Positions 43,930 through 55,427 of a stretch of 64,000 nt of DNA are shown here, piece by piece (the stretch's first letter is position 1; each line of letters begins with the position of its first letter). A model generated the notes under the pieces. The model made no database searches, was not told the origin of the DNA, and worked only from the letters and a program-made list of their open reading frames with translations. Origin of the DNA: Marsupella aquatica (taxonomy: Eukaryota > Marchantiophyta); contig OZ316894.1 of assembly GCA_973895155.1 (NCBI GenBank), positions 13,578,001 to 13,642,000 on the forward strand, read 5' to 3'. The translations under genes were made by a program, and so were the position numbers.

Positions 43930-46900
43930 TCACGACACCGGTGGTAGATCCTCAATGGACGCCCCCAATGCTTCCTCCGCAACCACTGCCGTTGGTCCGT
44001 CCTCTGATAGATTACCTACCTCTGACCAAGTCAACTTTTCATCGGCCTCACTGGGCCCACCCTCGGCTTTGGCATCGGCTTGGGAATCATTCTCGGCTAC
44101 GGCCTCAGCCTCGGCTTCAGCCACTGTCTCCCCGGCCTGCTCAAGAGGTGGATCTGGGATACCGGCCTCATTATTGAGTAGTTCAGCTTGGGCCGCGCCA
44201 TCCCCACCTTTGGTGATAGCGGAATCTATTGCCGTGTTCATGCCGGAGGTTGGTGCCGGTTTGAGTACGGCTTGAGGGGTCAAATAACCTCCGGACCCCG
44301 AAGGTTTCCGCTTCTTCTTCTTCACTATCTCCACAGCCTGTTCCTTCCCTTTGCCGCCAACGTCCGGCACCGGGCCGTGTGTCACGGCTGATCCTTCGGT
44401 AATTACCACCCCTGGTAACTGGTTTGCCCCAACGGGAGATGGACCTGATGCAGCTAAGCATTTAAATATTGCGGCTTGTTTCTTCAGCCGCTCTGTTTGG
44501 TTGTCGGCCCGCCGCTGTAGGTTCTCCATCTTCCTCGTGATTTCCTCCAACTCCTCCTGGGTCTCATCCAGGTCCTTACGTGCCTCCTCCAGCTCGTTTT
44601 TGGCTTCCTCCAATTCCTTGTGGGCTTCCTCCAATTCCTTCTTGGTGGTAGCCCTCTCCTCCTGGGTTGCTCTCAGCTCCTTGTCGAGCTCCGCTACGAC
44701 CTCAGATTCCATGTTATGCATCTTGGCATAAGTCTGGTCGAGTTGGGCGTCCTTCTCCCGCAGGTCGGCCTTGAAGCTGGCCGTCAGGGACGCAAGCTCC
44801 TGCTGTAGCGCAATAATCCCTTGATAGGATTTCCCTAACTCGGCCTCCTTCTGCTCAAGGACTCCGCGGATTTTCTCGAGCTCCTCCTTCAACGCCCATT
44901 CCTTTCTTTGAGTCTCCGCCGTGACCCGGTTGTTGACTGCTATATGGGCCTCCTCTGCGTTTCTCAGCTCCTTCTTCCATTTCTCCCTGTCCTTGATTGC
45001 GTCGGCCAATTCTCCTTGGGTCCGCGTTAGTAGATTCTCGATCATCCGATTATCAGATTGTGCGGTATCCAACTGGCCCTGCATGATATTTAGCTCATGC
45101 CGCTTAATCCGCAGCTCATCTTGGGCTTTCTTGGCCACTCTCAGGTCCTTGATTTCGGCTTCCCTTTCCCTAAGCCAACGGATGACCTCGTCCTTCTTGC
45201 TTCTTTCCAAGGCCACCGCTTCTTCTAATTAATTGGCGCTTCTCCAACATCTCCCTCTGGAAAAAGGGTCCCTGCTCCAACTCCTCCCCAAATATGCTGA
45301 GCGCCAGTTCTCCACACATCTCCCCGTACTCCATGGCTCTGTCTTTAGCATAGGTGGAGGAAGTAGAAGTCATCGGCATCATCCACCGCGGCCTCTGCTC
45401 CCAAGCCGTCTTGCGGATCTCTTCAATCGTGGCTAGAGGTTTGCTTCCTTTTTTGGCTAGCCGCTTGATGTCCTCCGGCCAATCTCCTCCTGGCAAATCT
45501 TTTTCTCTAGCCAGGGCTGCCTCCTCTGCTTGCCTGATTCGCTCCTGAAATTCCTGCGCCGTCTATTTTATGCCGTCAAAGCTCGGGGGAGCAACATCTG
45601 GTGGGGGAGACTCAGGGCTACTCTGCTGGTTGGGGTCCCCTCGTACTACCCTTGGAAGTGTGGGGATAAACCGGCCACAGGTCCTTACTCCTGGAACGTG
45701 ATGGTCCGACCCATAGCCAGAGTTATCATGGCTGCAGTCCTCCACTGCCTCCTCTACTTCTTGGACTTCCGGCTTCTCCCTCTCCTCTTCGTCGGTAGGA
45801 GCTTCAGGCAATTCTGCCTCAGATTCAGAGCTTGAGACTCCCACATACATTCGAACACCCTGCTTGGATTCTAGCCTGATTCTGCTTAGGTTGACCTCTG
45901 GGGCAGTGTCCTGCATTGTTGCCGTTGTCGTTGCCGATGCCGATCTCTTCTCTTTCTCCAGTAGTTTCAGCAGTTTCTGCATGCCTGGTTGCTGCATCGG
46001 CAAGTCTTCCTTCCTTGGCCTAAACACCTGCTCGATCGTCGGGCTAACAGGTGGTTGAGGCTTCTTTGCTACCGGCCTCGGTGCTGGGGCTTCCTCGGGT
46101 GCCCTTACCTGCAAGGGAAGTACTGGGGCAAAGGTCTGACCTCTGGCATACCGGCACAACAGCGGCATGTGATAGCCAAGCCGCGACACGCTCCCCATGC
46201 CGATTACCTGCTGCTCCTCTTTTAAGATCTTCCTCAATTGGTTGAGGAGGTACCCATTGTAGTCCCGGCTTGGGTCTGGCCTCTCTGCCAGATAGACCTG
46301 TGCCTTGCCGATCTCTGCCCTTGGCAAGTTACAATGCATGGTCACCCGCAAGAAGTCGATCATCTCTCCTATGTGCGAGTTGGTGCAGGTGTTCCGGAAG
46401 AAGCCATTCTTCGTTGATGGCTCGGGGAACGACCGGAACTCCTTGTCAGGCAAGGTCTTCCTGGTATCAACTTTGGTCTTATTGCCTATCGGCAAGCCAA
46501 ACACTTCGGCAATCACCTTGGGAGTAAGATAGAAATCCTTCCCATATATCCTCGTGCAATTGGTCTCGGGTTCCCATGACCCCACGAATTCTAATAGGTC
46601 TGAATCCGGTACCTCCGGCTTCAGCCATGGTAATCTTACAAAGGCCTCTAAGCCGGATCCGGCCATGAAGCCTTGGTACTTCTTGGTCTGCATGGCCATA
46701 AAGCATGCATCCTCCTCCCGTGCAAAATGTAGTTGCACCTCCACCGGTAGGGTTGCCGCCCAGCCTTTCCAGGTGTCATCCCTGGTTGGAATGGCATTGA
46801 TGGGATCGACCTCTTCCTCTTCGGCTTCTCCCTGCCTCCTGCTCTGCTGCTCGGCTGGCTTCCTTGGTGCCGCCGACCTTGTTCTTTTTGCCGGAGTGGC

Positions 46901-47544
46901 TTCATCGTTGACGGCTCCCTTCCTCTTCATCTCTACTGCCGTGGAGGTTTCTCCTAGCACCGTTGCCGGGGTCCACCTTTCCGTGCTACCCTTCAATTCC
47001 CAGTGTATGTCGTTGCAATTCTTGATGGCCTCTCGAATGCCGATGATTCTGTCTTCGCAAAACAGAAGATCGTCGAGCTGATTGGAAGTAGGAGTCCACA
47101 AGAACTCGGCGTTGATGAGTTTGCCTCCTAAGAAAGCCATCTTTTGCAGCTCCCACAATCGAGCGAGCTCCTGCCGTTCTCGAGCGGCCCTTTCTGATTC
47201 CTCGTCCTCGTAAGTCTTGATGTACTCAGTTGCCCGTTCGAACAGGCATCCCCAGAAATGTGCCGCTTGATTGACGTTGCTCATACCCTCCTTAGGTTGA
47301 TCGTTGGTATCTACTCTCTCCCCGAGTGCTTGCCTAAGTAGCTGACAGTAGTTGGCCTCCCGTAGTCGTCTGCCTAGTTCGTGCTCGCAAATGAGCCACC
47401 ATCTCCTGCAAGCGCTCCTTACCCCTCTCCTCTTCCGGTCCTTTCTCCCATTGATCCTTCCTAGCCGCCGACGCTTAACGCGCCCTAACCTAATCTTGCT
47501 TTCACCCCCAGCGTCCTTACCTCCGGCCTCGGCCCGGGTTCCAT
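43930..47544 (-). pseudogene. ORF-X copy B (5' LTR)
   Basis: Same protein as copy A. It starts at ATG 47544 but loses one base in the CCCTAA run near 47490, so the frame from MSNVNQAAHFWG (47284) onward is shifted relative to that ATG. It then runs to TAG 45563, where copies A and C have CAG. A 4-bp TAAT insertion near 45233 shifts the frame again before the coiled coil (45216-43930). CAG is intact at the two sites that are TAG in copy A. The copies therefore decayed independently after insertion. Confidence 0.85.
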
Positions 47545-47659
47545 GGTCGCCCCTAATTGTTTATATTTTCCTTGTTTTGTCCCTATACTAAGGTGTTTCT
47601 AGGGTGCATTCCTGCTTTACCCACCTAACTGGCCGAGTGATTCCTGGCTAGGCATCACA

Positions 47660-47678
47660 AAGACCACTAAGGTAAAAC
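47660..47678 (-). mobile_element. LINE-B, 14-bp sliver between Gypsy-1 and CACTA-3, with TSD AAGAC (47660-47664)
   Basis: Reading leftward, the frame gives FYLSGL and joins GGWIAGTVEL at 32402, matching FYFSEAGRW of LINE-A at the same place in the endonuclease. The sliver shows that Gypsy-1 and CACTA-3 both landed in LINE-B within 20 bp of each other. The rest of the LINE-B 5' part must lie beyond CACTA-3, outside the window. Confidence 0.8.
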
Positions 47679-47878
47679 CACTAGTAGAAACCGGGGGTAT
47701 TTAGACCCCATTAAACAACTATTCAGTACCGTATAGGACTTGGAAACAACTGGGAAGGACTCCAGTCCTTTGTAGGACTATGAGTTGTATGTTTTGTTAC
47801 TATAATCAACTGAGTCCTTTATAGAACTGGTTTATAAGTCATTTTATAGACTGGATTTTCAGTCTGTTGTAGTCTTTG
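47679..47878 (+). repeat. CACTA-3 terminus and subterminal AGTC-type repeats
   Basis: After the terminus, AGGACT/AGTCCT and AGTCTT-like words recur (TAGGACTTGG, AAGGACTCCAGTCCTT, GAGTCCTTTA, CAGTCTG). The pattern continues past the solo LTR at 52525-52720 (GAGTCTTTTTCAGTCTTTT, ACGACTCAAAAGG), showing that the LTR landed inside this region. Confidence 0.75.
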
Positions 47879-47883
47879 TGTGG
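47879..47883. repeat. Target-site duplication of solo LTR, left copy (TGTGG)
   Basis: TGTGG is repeated at 52520-52524. Because the LTR also begins TGTGG, the exact edge relies on alignment with the other two LTRs. Confidence 0.85.
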
Positions 47884-48138
47884 TGTGGTGCGTCCCATGG
47901 CTCCCTAAACCCAAGAAACCCCCCAGCTCAAGCCGATTCCCGCAGGTTTCGTGCTTGGCGAGGCCGTTTCCGCGGCTTAGCGGCATGGGACGCTGCTAAC
48001 CTTCTACTATTACTATTAACATTTTACACACATATACTGGACAGATCCTTCATCGGGTCATGAGATACGTAGCCGGCCTAATATAGGCCTTCCCCTGTCT
48101 TCCCCTGTCTTCCCCTCCGTCTTGTTAGGTATGTTTGG

Positions 48139-48154
48139 ATTCCGCCCCCGGAAT
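48139..48154. promoter_or_regulatory. Palindromic motif in solo LTR (one base changed)
   Basis: ATTCCGCCCCCGGAAT; the arms are kept, the centre has G changed to C. Confidence 0.45.
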
Positions 48155-48804
48155 GATCCCCAATAGGCTTGGTTAAGCCGCTAAGACCTCTCTCAGCTCG
48201 ACACATCCAACTCTCACTCCCCTGCTTACTTTCCTTCCTTCTGTTGATGTGGGCACTCTTCACACAAGTTAATGCGACACACAAATAGCAAAATGACTCA
48301 TTCTGACTGAGTCATACCATGCACTTGCCATACAAACAGTACATCTCATACACAAGTTCTGCGAACTAAGCCGTGAGGCCAACTCTATTCATCTCTTAGG
48401 CATGAGGAAACATGAATATACACAAGGGTCACTGTATGACTAACCGAGAGCTTCTCGTACTACTTGATCCCAGCCCGGCTGGTGCAAACTAAAAACTTGC
48501 TAAAGAAGAGGCCCTGAGCTCCCCGCTGCCCAGGTACTTATCCTGGTAGTGGATCCGCCATTCTTTGCATCGTAAGCCTAATCTACCTGACAGTAATCTA
48601 CTTGCCCGAATCTACCTATGTACAACAAGGCAGGAGCACAAGTGTTGCTCCTACCAGTGGAACCGCAATCCCACTAAGCTAAGTGTCAGGGCCGCTCCTG
48701 GTTCTAATCCTAATCCTAAACGTGGAGATCCGCGCCCGCCCTGCCCACTCACGCCTCCTCCCTCCACGTCCGCCCTCCCTAAAAGGAACGGCGCCCTTGC
48801 ACCG

Positions 48805-51800
48805 TCACGACACCGGTGGTGGATCCTCAATGGACGCCCCCAACACTTCCTCCTCAGCCACTGCCGTTGGCCCGCCTACTGACAGATTACCTGCCCTTGA
48901 CCGAGTCAACTCTCCATCGGCCTGACTGGGTCCACCTTCGGCTTCAGCCTCGATACCGGCCTCGGCAATACCCACGGCTTCGGCCTCAGCCACTCCCTCG
49001 GCTTCGGCCTCCCCTTCCCCTAGGGTAGTTGGATCCTTAGCCGTGACCCTGTCTGGGGTCGGTGCTGGGTCTACCTCCTTGATCACCACGGCCTGTGAAG
49101 TCGTATTACTCCTTGACCCTGAAGGTTTCCGCTTCTTCTTCGTTGGTGGCTCGGCAGCTGGTCCCTTCCCCTTCCCACTTACTTCCGGCACTGGTGCAGT
49201 TGACGCGGCTTGTCCTTCGGCAATTACCACCCCTGGTAACTGGTTTGTCCCAACGGGAGATGGACCTACTGCAGCTAAGCATTTAAATACTGCGGCTTGT
49301 TTCTTCAGCCGCTCTGTTTGGTTGTCGGCCCGCCGCTGTAGGTTCTCCATCTTCCTCGTGATTTCCTCCAACTCCTCTTGGGTTTCATCCAGGTCCTTAC
49401 GTGCCCCCTCCAGCTCGTCTTTGGCCTCCTCCTGCTCCCTGTGGGCTTCCTCCAATTCCTTCTTCAAGGTAGCCCTCTCCTCCTGGGTTGCTCTTAGCTC
49501 CTTGTCGAGCTCTGCAATGATGACAGACTCCATCTGGTTCATCTTGGCGTAAGTCTGTTCGAGCATCTCGTCCTTCTCCCTTAGGTCGGCCTTGAAGCTG
49601 GCCGTCAGGGACGCAAGCTCCTGCTGCAGCGCCATAATCCCTTGATAGGATTTCCCTAACTCGACCTCCTTCTGCTCAAGGGCTCCGCGGATTTTCTCGA
49701 GCTCCCCTTTCAACGCCCATTCCTTTCTTTGGGTCTCCGCCATGGCCCGGCTGTTGGCTGTTATGTGGGCCTCCTCTGTATTCTTCAGCTCTTGCTTCCA
49801 CTTCTCCCTCTCTTTGATCGTGTCGGCCAACTCTTCCTGCGTCTGAGTCAGTTTATCCTTGATATTCTGATTATCAGCCTGCGCGGTGTCCAACTGCCCC
49901 TGCATGATGTTCAGCTCATGTCGTTTAATCCGCAGTTCATCTTGGGCTTTCTTGGCCGCCCTTAGATCTTCAATCTCGGCTTCCATCCTCCTAAGCCGCC
50001 GAATGACCTCGTCCTTCTTGCTTCTCTCTAAAGCCACCGCTTCTTCTAATTGGTGCTTCTCCAACTGCTCCCTATGGAAAAAGGGTCCTACCTCCAACTC
50101 CTCTCCAAAGATGCCGAGCGCAAGTTCCCCACACATCTCACCATACTCCATGGCTCTATTCTTAGCGTAGGTGGAGTAAGTAGAAGTGATCGGCATCGCC
50201 CATCGTGGCCTCTGCTCCCAAGCCGTCCTGCGGATCTCTTCAATCGTGGCTAGAGGTTTGCTTCCTTTTTCGGCTAGCCGCCTGATGTCCTCCGGCCAAT
50301 CTCCTCCTGGCAAATCCTTTTCCTTAGCCAGGGCGGCCTCTTCCTCCTGCTTGATTCGCTCCTGAAATTCCTGCACCGTCTGTTTTATGCCGTCAAAGCT
50401 CGGGGGAGCAACATCTGGTGGGGGAGACTCAGGGCTACTCTGCTGGTTGGGGTCCCCTCGCACTACCCTTGGAAGTGTGGGGACAAACCGGCCACAGGTC
50501 CTTACTCCTGGAACGTGATGGTCCGACCCATAGCCGGAATTATCATGGCTGCAGTCCTCCACTGCCTCCTCTACCTCTTGGACGTCCGGCTTCTCCCTCT
50601 CCTCTTCGTCGGTAGGAGCTTCAGGCAATTCTGCCTCAGATTCGGAGCTTGAGGTTCCCACGTACATTCGAACACCTGGCTTGGATTCCGGCCTGATTCT
50701 CTCCTTGTCTCCAGCAAAGGGGTTTTCTCTTGTGAGCCGGTGTAGGCCTACCTCTGTAGTAGTGTCCTGCATTGTTGCCGTTGCCGTTGTTGTTGCCGAT
50801 GCCGATTTCTTTTCTTTCTCCAGTAGTTTCAGCAGACTCTGCATGCCTGGTTGCTGCATCGGCAAGTCTTCCTTCCTGGGCCTAAACACCTGCTCGATCG
50901 TAGGACTAACAGGTGGTTGAGGCTTCTCAGCCAACGGCCTCGGCGTTGGAGCTTCCTCGGGTGCCCTTACCTGCAGGGGAAGTACCGGGGCAAAAGTCTG
51001 ACCTCTGGCATACCGGCACAACAGCGGCATGTGATAGCCAAGCCGCGACACGCTCCCCATGCCGATTACCTGCTGCTCCTCCTTTAAGATCTTCTTCAAT
51101 TGGTTGAGGAGGTACCCGTTGTAGTCCCGGCTTGGGTCTGGCCTTTCTGCCAGATAGACCTGTGCCTTGCCAATCTCTGCCCTCGGCAAGTTACAATGCA
51201 TGGTCACCCGCAAGAAGTCGATCATCTCTCCTATGTGCGGGTTGGTGCAGGTATTCCGGAAGAAGCCATTCTTCGTTGATGGCCCGGGGAACGACCGGAA
51301 CTCCTTGTCAGGCAAGGTCTTCCTGGTATCAACTTTGGTCTTATTGCCTATCGGCAGGCCAAACACTTCGGCAATTACCTTGGGAGTAAGATAGAAATCC
51401 CTCCCATATATCCTCGTGCAATTGGTCTCGGGTTCCCATGACCCCACGAATTCTAATAGGTCTGACTCCGGTACCTCCGGCTTCAGCCATGGTAATCTTA
51501 CAAAGGCCTCCAAGCCGGATCCGGCCATGAAGCCTTGGTACTTCTTGGTCTGCATGGCCGTAAAGCATGCATCCTCCTCCCGTGCAAAATGTAGTTGCAC
51601 CTCCACCGGTAGGGTTGCCGCCCAGCCCTTCCAGGTGTCATCCCTGGTTGGAATGGCATTGATGGGATCGACCTCCTCCTCTTCGGCTTCTCCCTGCCTC
51701 CTGCTCTGCTGCTCGGCTGGCTTCTTTGGTGCCGCCGACCTCGTTCTTTTTGCCGGGGTGGCTTCATCGTTGACGGCTCCCTTCCTCTTCATCTCTGCTG

Positions 51801-52404
51801 CCGTGGAGGTTTCTCCTAGCACCGTTGCCTGGGTCCACCTTTCCGTGCTACCCTTTAATTCCCAGTGTATGTCGTTGCAGTTCTTGATGGCCTCTCGGAT
51901 GCCGACGACGCTGTCTTTGCAAAACAGAAGATCGTCGAGTTGATTGGAAGTAGGTGTCCACAGGAACTCGTCCTTGATGAGTTCGCCTCCTAAGAAAGCC
52001 GTCTTCTGCAGCTCCCACAATCAAGCGAGCTCCTGCTGTTCTCGAGCTGCCCTTTCTGACTCCTCGTCTTCGTAAGTCTTGATGTACTCAGTTGCCCGTT
52101 CGAACAGGCATCCCCAGAAATGTGCCGCTTGATTGACGTTGCTCATACCCTCCTTAGGTCGATCGTCGGTATCTACTCTCTCCCCGAGTGCTTGCCTAAG
52201 CAGCTGACAGTAGTTGGCCTCCCGTAGTCGTCTGCCTAGTTCGTGCTCGCAAATGAGCCACCATCTCCTGCAAGCGCTCCTTACCCCTCTCCTCTGCCGG
52301 TCCTTCTTCCCGTTGATCCTTCCTAGCCGCCGACGCTTAACGCGCCCTAACCCTAATCGGGTTTTCACCCTTAGCCTTACCTCCGGCCTCGGCCCGGGTT
52401 CCAT
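48805..52404 (-). CDS. ORF-X copy C: least damaged copy, in the solo LTR
   Basis: From ATG 52404 to the stop at 48805 there are 1,200 codons with one interruption, TGA at 52021 (CGA in both other copies). The following 1,071 codons are open. The order is the basic N-terminus, KRTRSAAPKKPAEQQ, the globular LPWLKPEV...LTPKVIAEVFGLPIG region, an acidic Ser/Glu stretch, the long coiled coil, the TKKKRKP nuclear-type signal, and a Glu/Ala-rich tail ending DPPPVS. Relative to A and B it has an insertion with HRLTRENPFAGDKE before the acidic region, and a diverged tail. As a solo LTR it has no gag-pol beside it, so ORF-X stands alone with whatever promoter the LTR provides. Function unknown. Confidence 0.82.
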
Positions 52405-52519
52405 GGTTGCCCCTAATTGTTTATATTTTCCTTGTTTTGTCACTATACTAAGGTGTTCCTAGGGTGCCTTCCTGCTTTACCCACTTAACCGGCCGAGTGA
52501 TTCCTGTCTAGGCATCACA

Positions 52520-52524
52520 TGTGG
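52520..52524. repeat. Target-site duplication of solo LTR, right copy (TGTGG)
   Basis: Matches 47879-47883. Confidence 0.85.
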
Positions 52525-53180
52525 GTAGGTTTGGTGAGTCTTTTTCAGTCTTTTATGGGCTGCGATGGTGAGTCGTTGGGAACGACTCAAAAGGTTATGG
52601 AGGGTAGTCTTTAAGTATACTTTGTGGGTTTATAAAACGACTAAAGTAGACACTTTGTGGGGTATGTATAAGTCTTTCAAGTCAACTGGAAATGAGTGAT
52701 GAAGACCCCACTATACTACTTGGAATGAACTCACTCTTGTGCACAAATAACACATTCCATTCATGTTTTATTGTGTACTTGGAATGAACTCACTCTATAA
52801 GCTCACCATTCACCATGTTAACATTAGAACCTCACACAAATTTTCAGAAATCTTCTATACCATGTACACTAATATGAATTCACAGATTCAAACATCATAG
52901 ACTACAAAGAAGGTCACAAAGCATTCGTCTATACCATACACACTAATACTGAAATGATACAAAACAGATTCAAGTATCATAGACAATCAGCATAGAGCCA
53001 TAGTTTGACATCAATCACTTGTTTCATACATACAGAATTCAGAAATATGAATGTCACACACAACAGCTCCTTCATCCTCTTTACCAAATGGAAAAATTGG
53101 TACAGATATTTCTTGGATCTTTCCAAGGCAATGTCAAAATGTTACACAATTCACATGATTCTATCTACACTTGCATTCAG
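52525..53180 (-). other. CACTA-3 subterminal and 3' non-coding stretch
   Basis: AGTC-type subterminal words to about 52720, then AT-rich sequence with two short direct repeats (ACTTGGAATGAACTCACTCT near 52718 and 52778). No gene. Confidence 0.6.
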
Positions 53181-55084
53181 TCACTGTAGACTAACACACT
53201 CTGATGGCCAGAGCACAAGAGATCCTACTGCATCTGCAATTATTTCCTGAGGTGAATCATCGTCTCTATTCAGAAATGGCAAATTACAATCAGATACAAT
53301 CACTGTAGTCAACAACACTACTACATGGTCATCCGGGACCACTTTGCCATGGAATTTAGCATGATCCGGTCGCAAAATGCCTGTACCCACACATACCTGC
53401 GAGTCATCCTCCCTTGATAGAAGATTATGGACTGGCTCTGCTGTGGCTATCACCTCCACCTTACCCTGGCTATTTTTCTTGGCTTTCCTGGGTGGCTTAT
53501 ACATGACATTATTCATACCTTGGTTGCGAGTCATGACTTTGGCACAAGTGTTTTGTGCTGGTGATCGAGAATGGGCTACACTCTTCTTCAAAGAATCTGC
53601 ATCCATATTTGACACTTCCGATTGTGTAGCAGGATTTCCCTGCAACATCATCTCAGTATCTGCCAACATTGTACTTGCTTCAATTGAAGCATCTACAATC
53701 TTACTTGCATCCAATGTTGCTCCCAAGTTTCGACGTCACTTCACCCTGCTCCCACTTGGTTGAGAGTCTGTCAACTCTGCATCAACTACAATTCAGTGCA
53801 TTGTCCAACATAAGTGAATCACTCATCACATGTGCGCCATGTACATGTCACCAACCACAAAGTTGTCACTATCTCCTTACCATTATGAACAGCCTTCTTC
53901 CCCTTCTTTGCCATTGCCATATCCTCCATGTCTACTTCTGATGATCAATAAACACACCACAATATTCAGGTTCAATCTATTAACCACTAAATTGTTTCTC
54001 AACAATGGTAGGAGAGGAATTTGAAGCATCAGCTTACCTGATACCTCCTTGGCTATGGTCACTGAGGCATTGGGCACATCTTTTTCATTGCTCTTTGAAT
54101 CACCTGATACATCAATCATGATGTCACTTCAGATCCCAGTTGATCCAACCAGTTCTTACAGAAAATATTACCTCCAACCGGCTTAAGCTTCACAAAACTC
54201 CATGCACTTTTCAATGTAATGTACTGGATCATAGCAGGTTACCTATCTTAGCAACCTTTTTGCCATTCTGCTTACTGATTACAGGGTCCTTCTCTACCTC
54301 CACTCTTCCTGCATTCAAACCATTCACTCAATTCATGAAAACTTACTTCTAACATTTGAACATAGGACACAATGAACAATGGGCCGGTGTCATTTCCATA
54401 CCTGTGTCAGATTTGCCAATTCCCTTTTTTGTTAACAAGGGCACACTTTGTACAATGTTGCCCTCATTGTTTGGTTGGGAACCACCCAATTTTTCAATCA
54501 CAAGCTTGAAATTAGATTCCACTGATGCAAGAAGGTTCGCTACAGATGCCTCCACAATATCCAAACGATCAGCCAATTTACTTTCCACTCGAGGGAGTCC
54601 ACACTCTAATGACTTCAACCGTTCACACATCTCTGTGAGAGTTGTAACAGTTCCCTGTCATAACACAACTTACATATCTCAGATAATTGTCCCCAAGAAC
54701 TGGTTGCTTACTTCCTACTACAATTCTTTCTGATGCTCAAGGCAAAATAGTCACAGAACATACAGAATTACAACATAATCACCTGTTTGGAAGTCACACT
54801 TGTCACCTCACTCCTTTGTTTCATGAACTCCTCTCTCACTTCTTGTGCTGATGGTTCTTCACCTGTCAATTTCTTCTACAGTCCACATCAACATACATAT
54901 GAATGAAACCAAGTGTTGATTGTCAATGAAAATGTAATAATGGTAGCAAGATGATAAGTTTGAGGCTTACTATCAGGCATGTCACTGCCTTACCAATTGT
55001 TCTTTCACTAGAGCATAACTTCCTCTCCCAGCCTGTGATAGGTGTTTCACTTTGCCTCGAGCATTTGACATCAGTTCACTCTTG
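53181..55084 (-). pseudogene. TNPA-like gene of CACTA-3, C-terminal half
   Basis: Exon pieces read leftward. 55084 to about 55005 (QSKSELMSNARGKVKHL...GRGSYALVKEQL) continues the Transposase_24 region. 54630-54349 is the segment parallel to 16704-16417 (leucine-rich, CERLKSLECGLPRVESKL). 53726-53181 has MTRNQGMNNVMYKPPRKAKK and the C-terminal domain CVGTGILRPDHAKFHGK...VGSLVLWPSECV, matching the CACTA-2 copy. Introns between them carry no other feature. The gene is split from its 5' half by the LTR-like insertion at 55090-57557. Confidence 0.75.
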
Positions 55085-55089
55085 CTCTG
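55085..55089. repeat. Target-site duplication of LTR-2, left copy (CTCTG)
   Basis: CTCTG here and CTCTA at 57558-57562. The single difference is a G to A change (C to T on the other strand). Removing one copy plus the insertion restores the TNPA frame SEAG-QSKSEL. Confidence 0.75.
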
Positions 55090-55411
55090 TGTCAAGCGGT
55101 TGACATTGGGTCTTGACACCAAAGCTGTCACTATTGGGTGCCAAAACTATCTCCTTGTACTTGAGGATCACAGAGGGATGTTGTGAAGGTTGGTATACAC
55201 CGGTTTATCCCCTTAACGCCAGACTATCAAAGCAAGACTCTGTCACACATCACCCAAGCTCAATCCCAAAGGACCAAGGTTGGGAATCAGCTCTTGCACT
55301 CATGATAGTTCTGGTGAGAAGGGGGTCTTCATGTCGGGCCCGTACACACAGGGCCTAGCGCTACGGTGCGCATATGTCTATACGTATGCTTACTGCCATA
55401 GGTATGTTTCT

Positions 55412-55427
55412 ATTCCGCCGCCGGAAT
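55412..55427. promoter_or_regulatory. Conserved palindromic motif in LTR-2
   Basis: ATTCCGCCGCCGGAAT preceded by AGGTATGTTTC, as in the Gypsy-1 LTRs although the surrounding sequence differs. Confidence 0.5.

Larger units (their letters stand above)
32403..47659 (-). mobile_element. Gypsy-1, complete LTR retrotransposon with ORF-X in its LTRs
   Basis: The 15,257-bp element on the minus strand consists of 4.63-kb LTRs (32403-37034 and 43025-47659) around a 5,990-bp internal region with gag, protease, RT, RNase H and integrase in the Gypsy order. It has TSD AAGAC, TG...CA ends, a PBS and a polypurine tract. Each LTR contains a long ORF on the same strand as gag-pol. In the genomic RNA the 3' LTR copy would follow pol directly. 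Both LTRs and gag-pol carry stops and frameshifts, so this copy is not intact. The LTRs are very similar, but they have private nonsense changes and small indels. Confidence 0.95.
43025..47659 (-). repeat. Gypsy-1 5' LTR (4,635 bp)
   Basis: Plus strand TGTGGTGCGTCCCATGG to GGCATCACA; closely matches the other LTR along its whole length. Carries ORF-X copy B. Confidence 0.94.
47884..52519 (-). mobile_element. Solo LTR of the Gypsy-1 family (4,636 bp)
   Basis: Full length relative to the Gypsy-1 LTRs, TG...CA ends, flanked by a perfect 5-bp duplication and with no internal region. This is the product of recombination between the two LTRs of one inserted element. It is more diverged from the Gypsy-1 LTRs than they are from each other, for example in the ORF-X tail and a 14-16 residue insertion, so it derives from another family member. 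Confidence 0.93.

Noticed and set aside
26551-47664. Copia-1 and Gypsy-1 duplications (GTCTT and AAGAC) are reverse complements
   Set aside because: A five-base coincidence between unrelated integrases is weak evidence of a shared target; the flanking bases do not match.
52721-53180. Small genes in the AT-rich stretch right of the solo LTR
   Set aside because: Only short frames without motifs; the sequence fits a CACTA 3' region.
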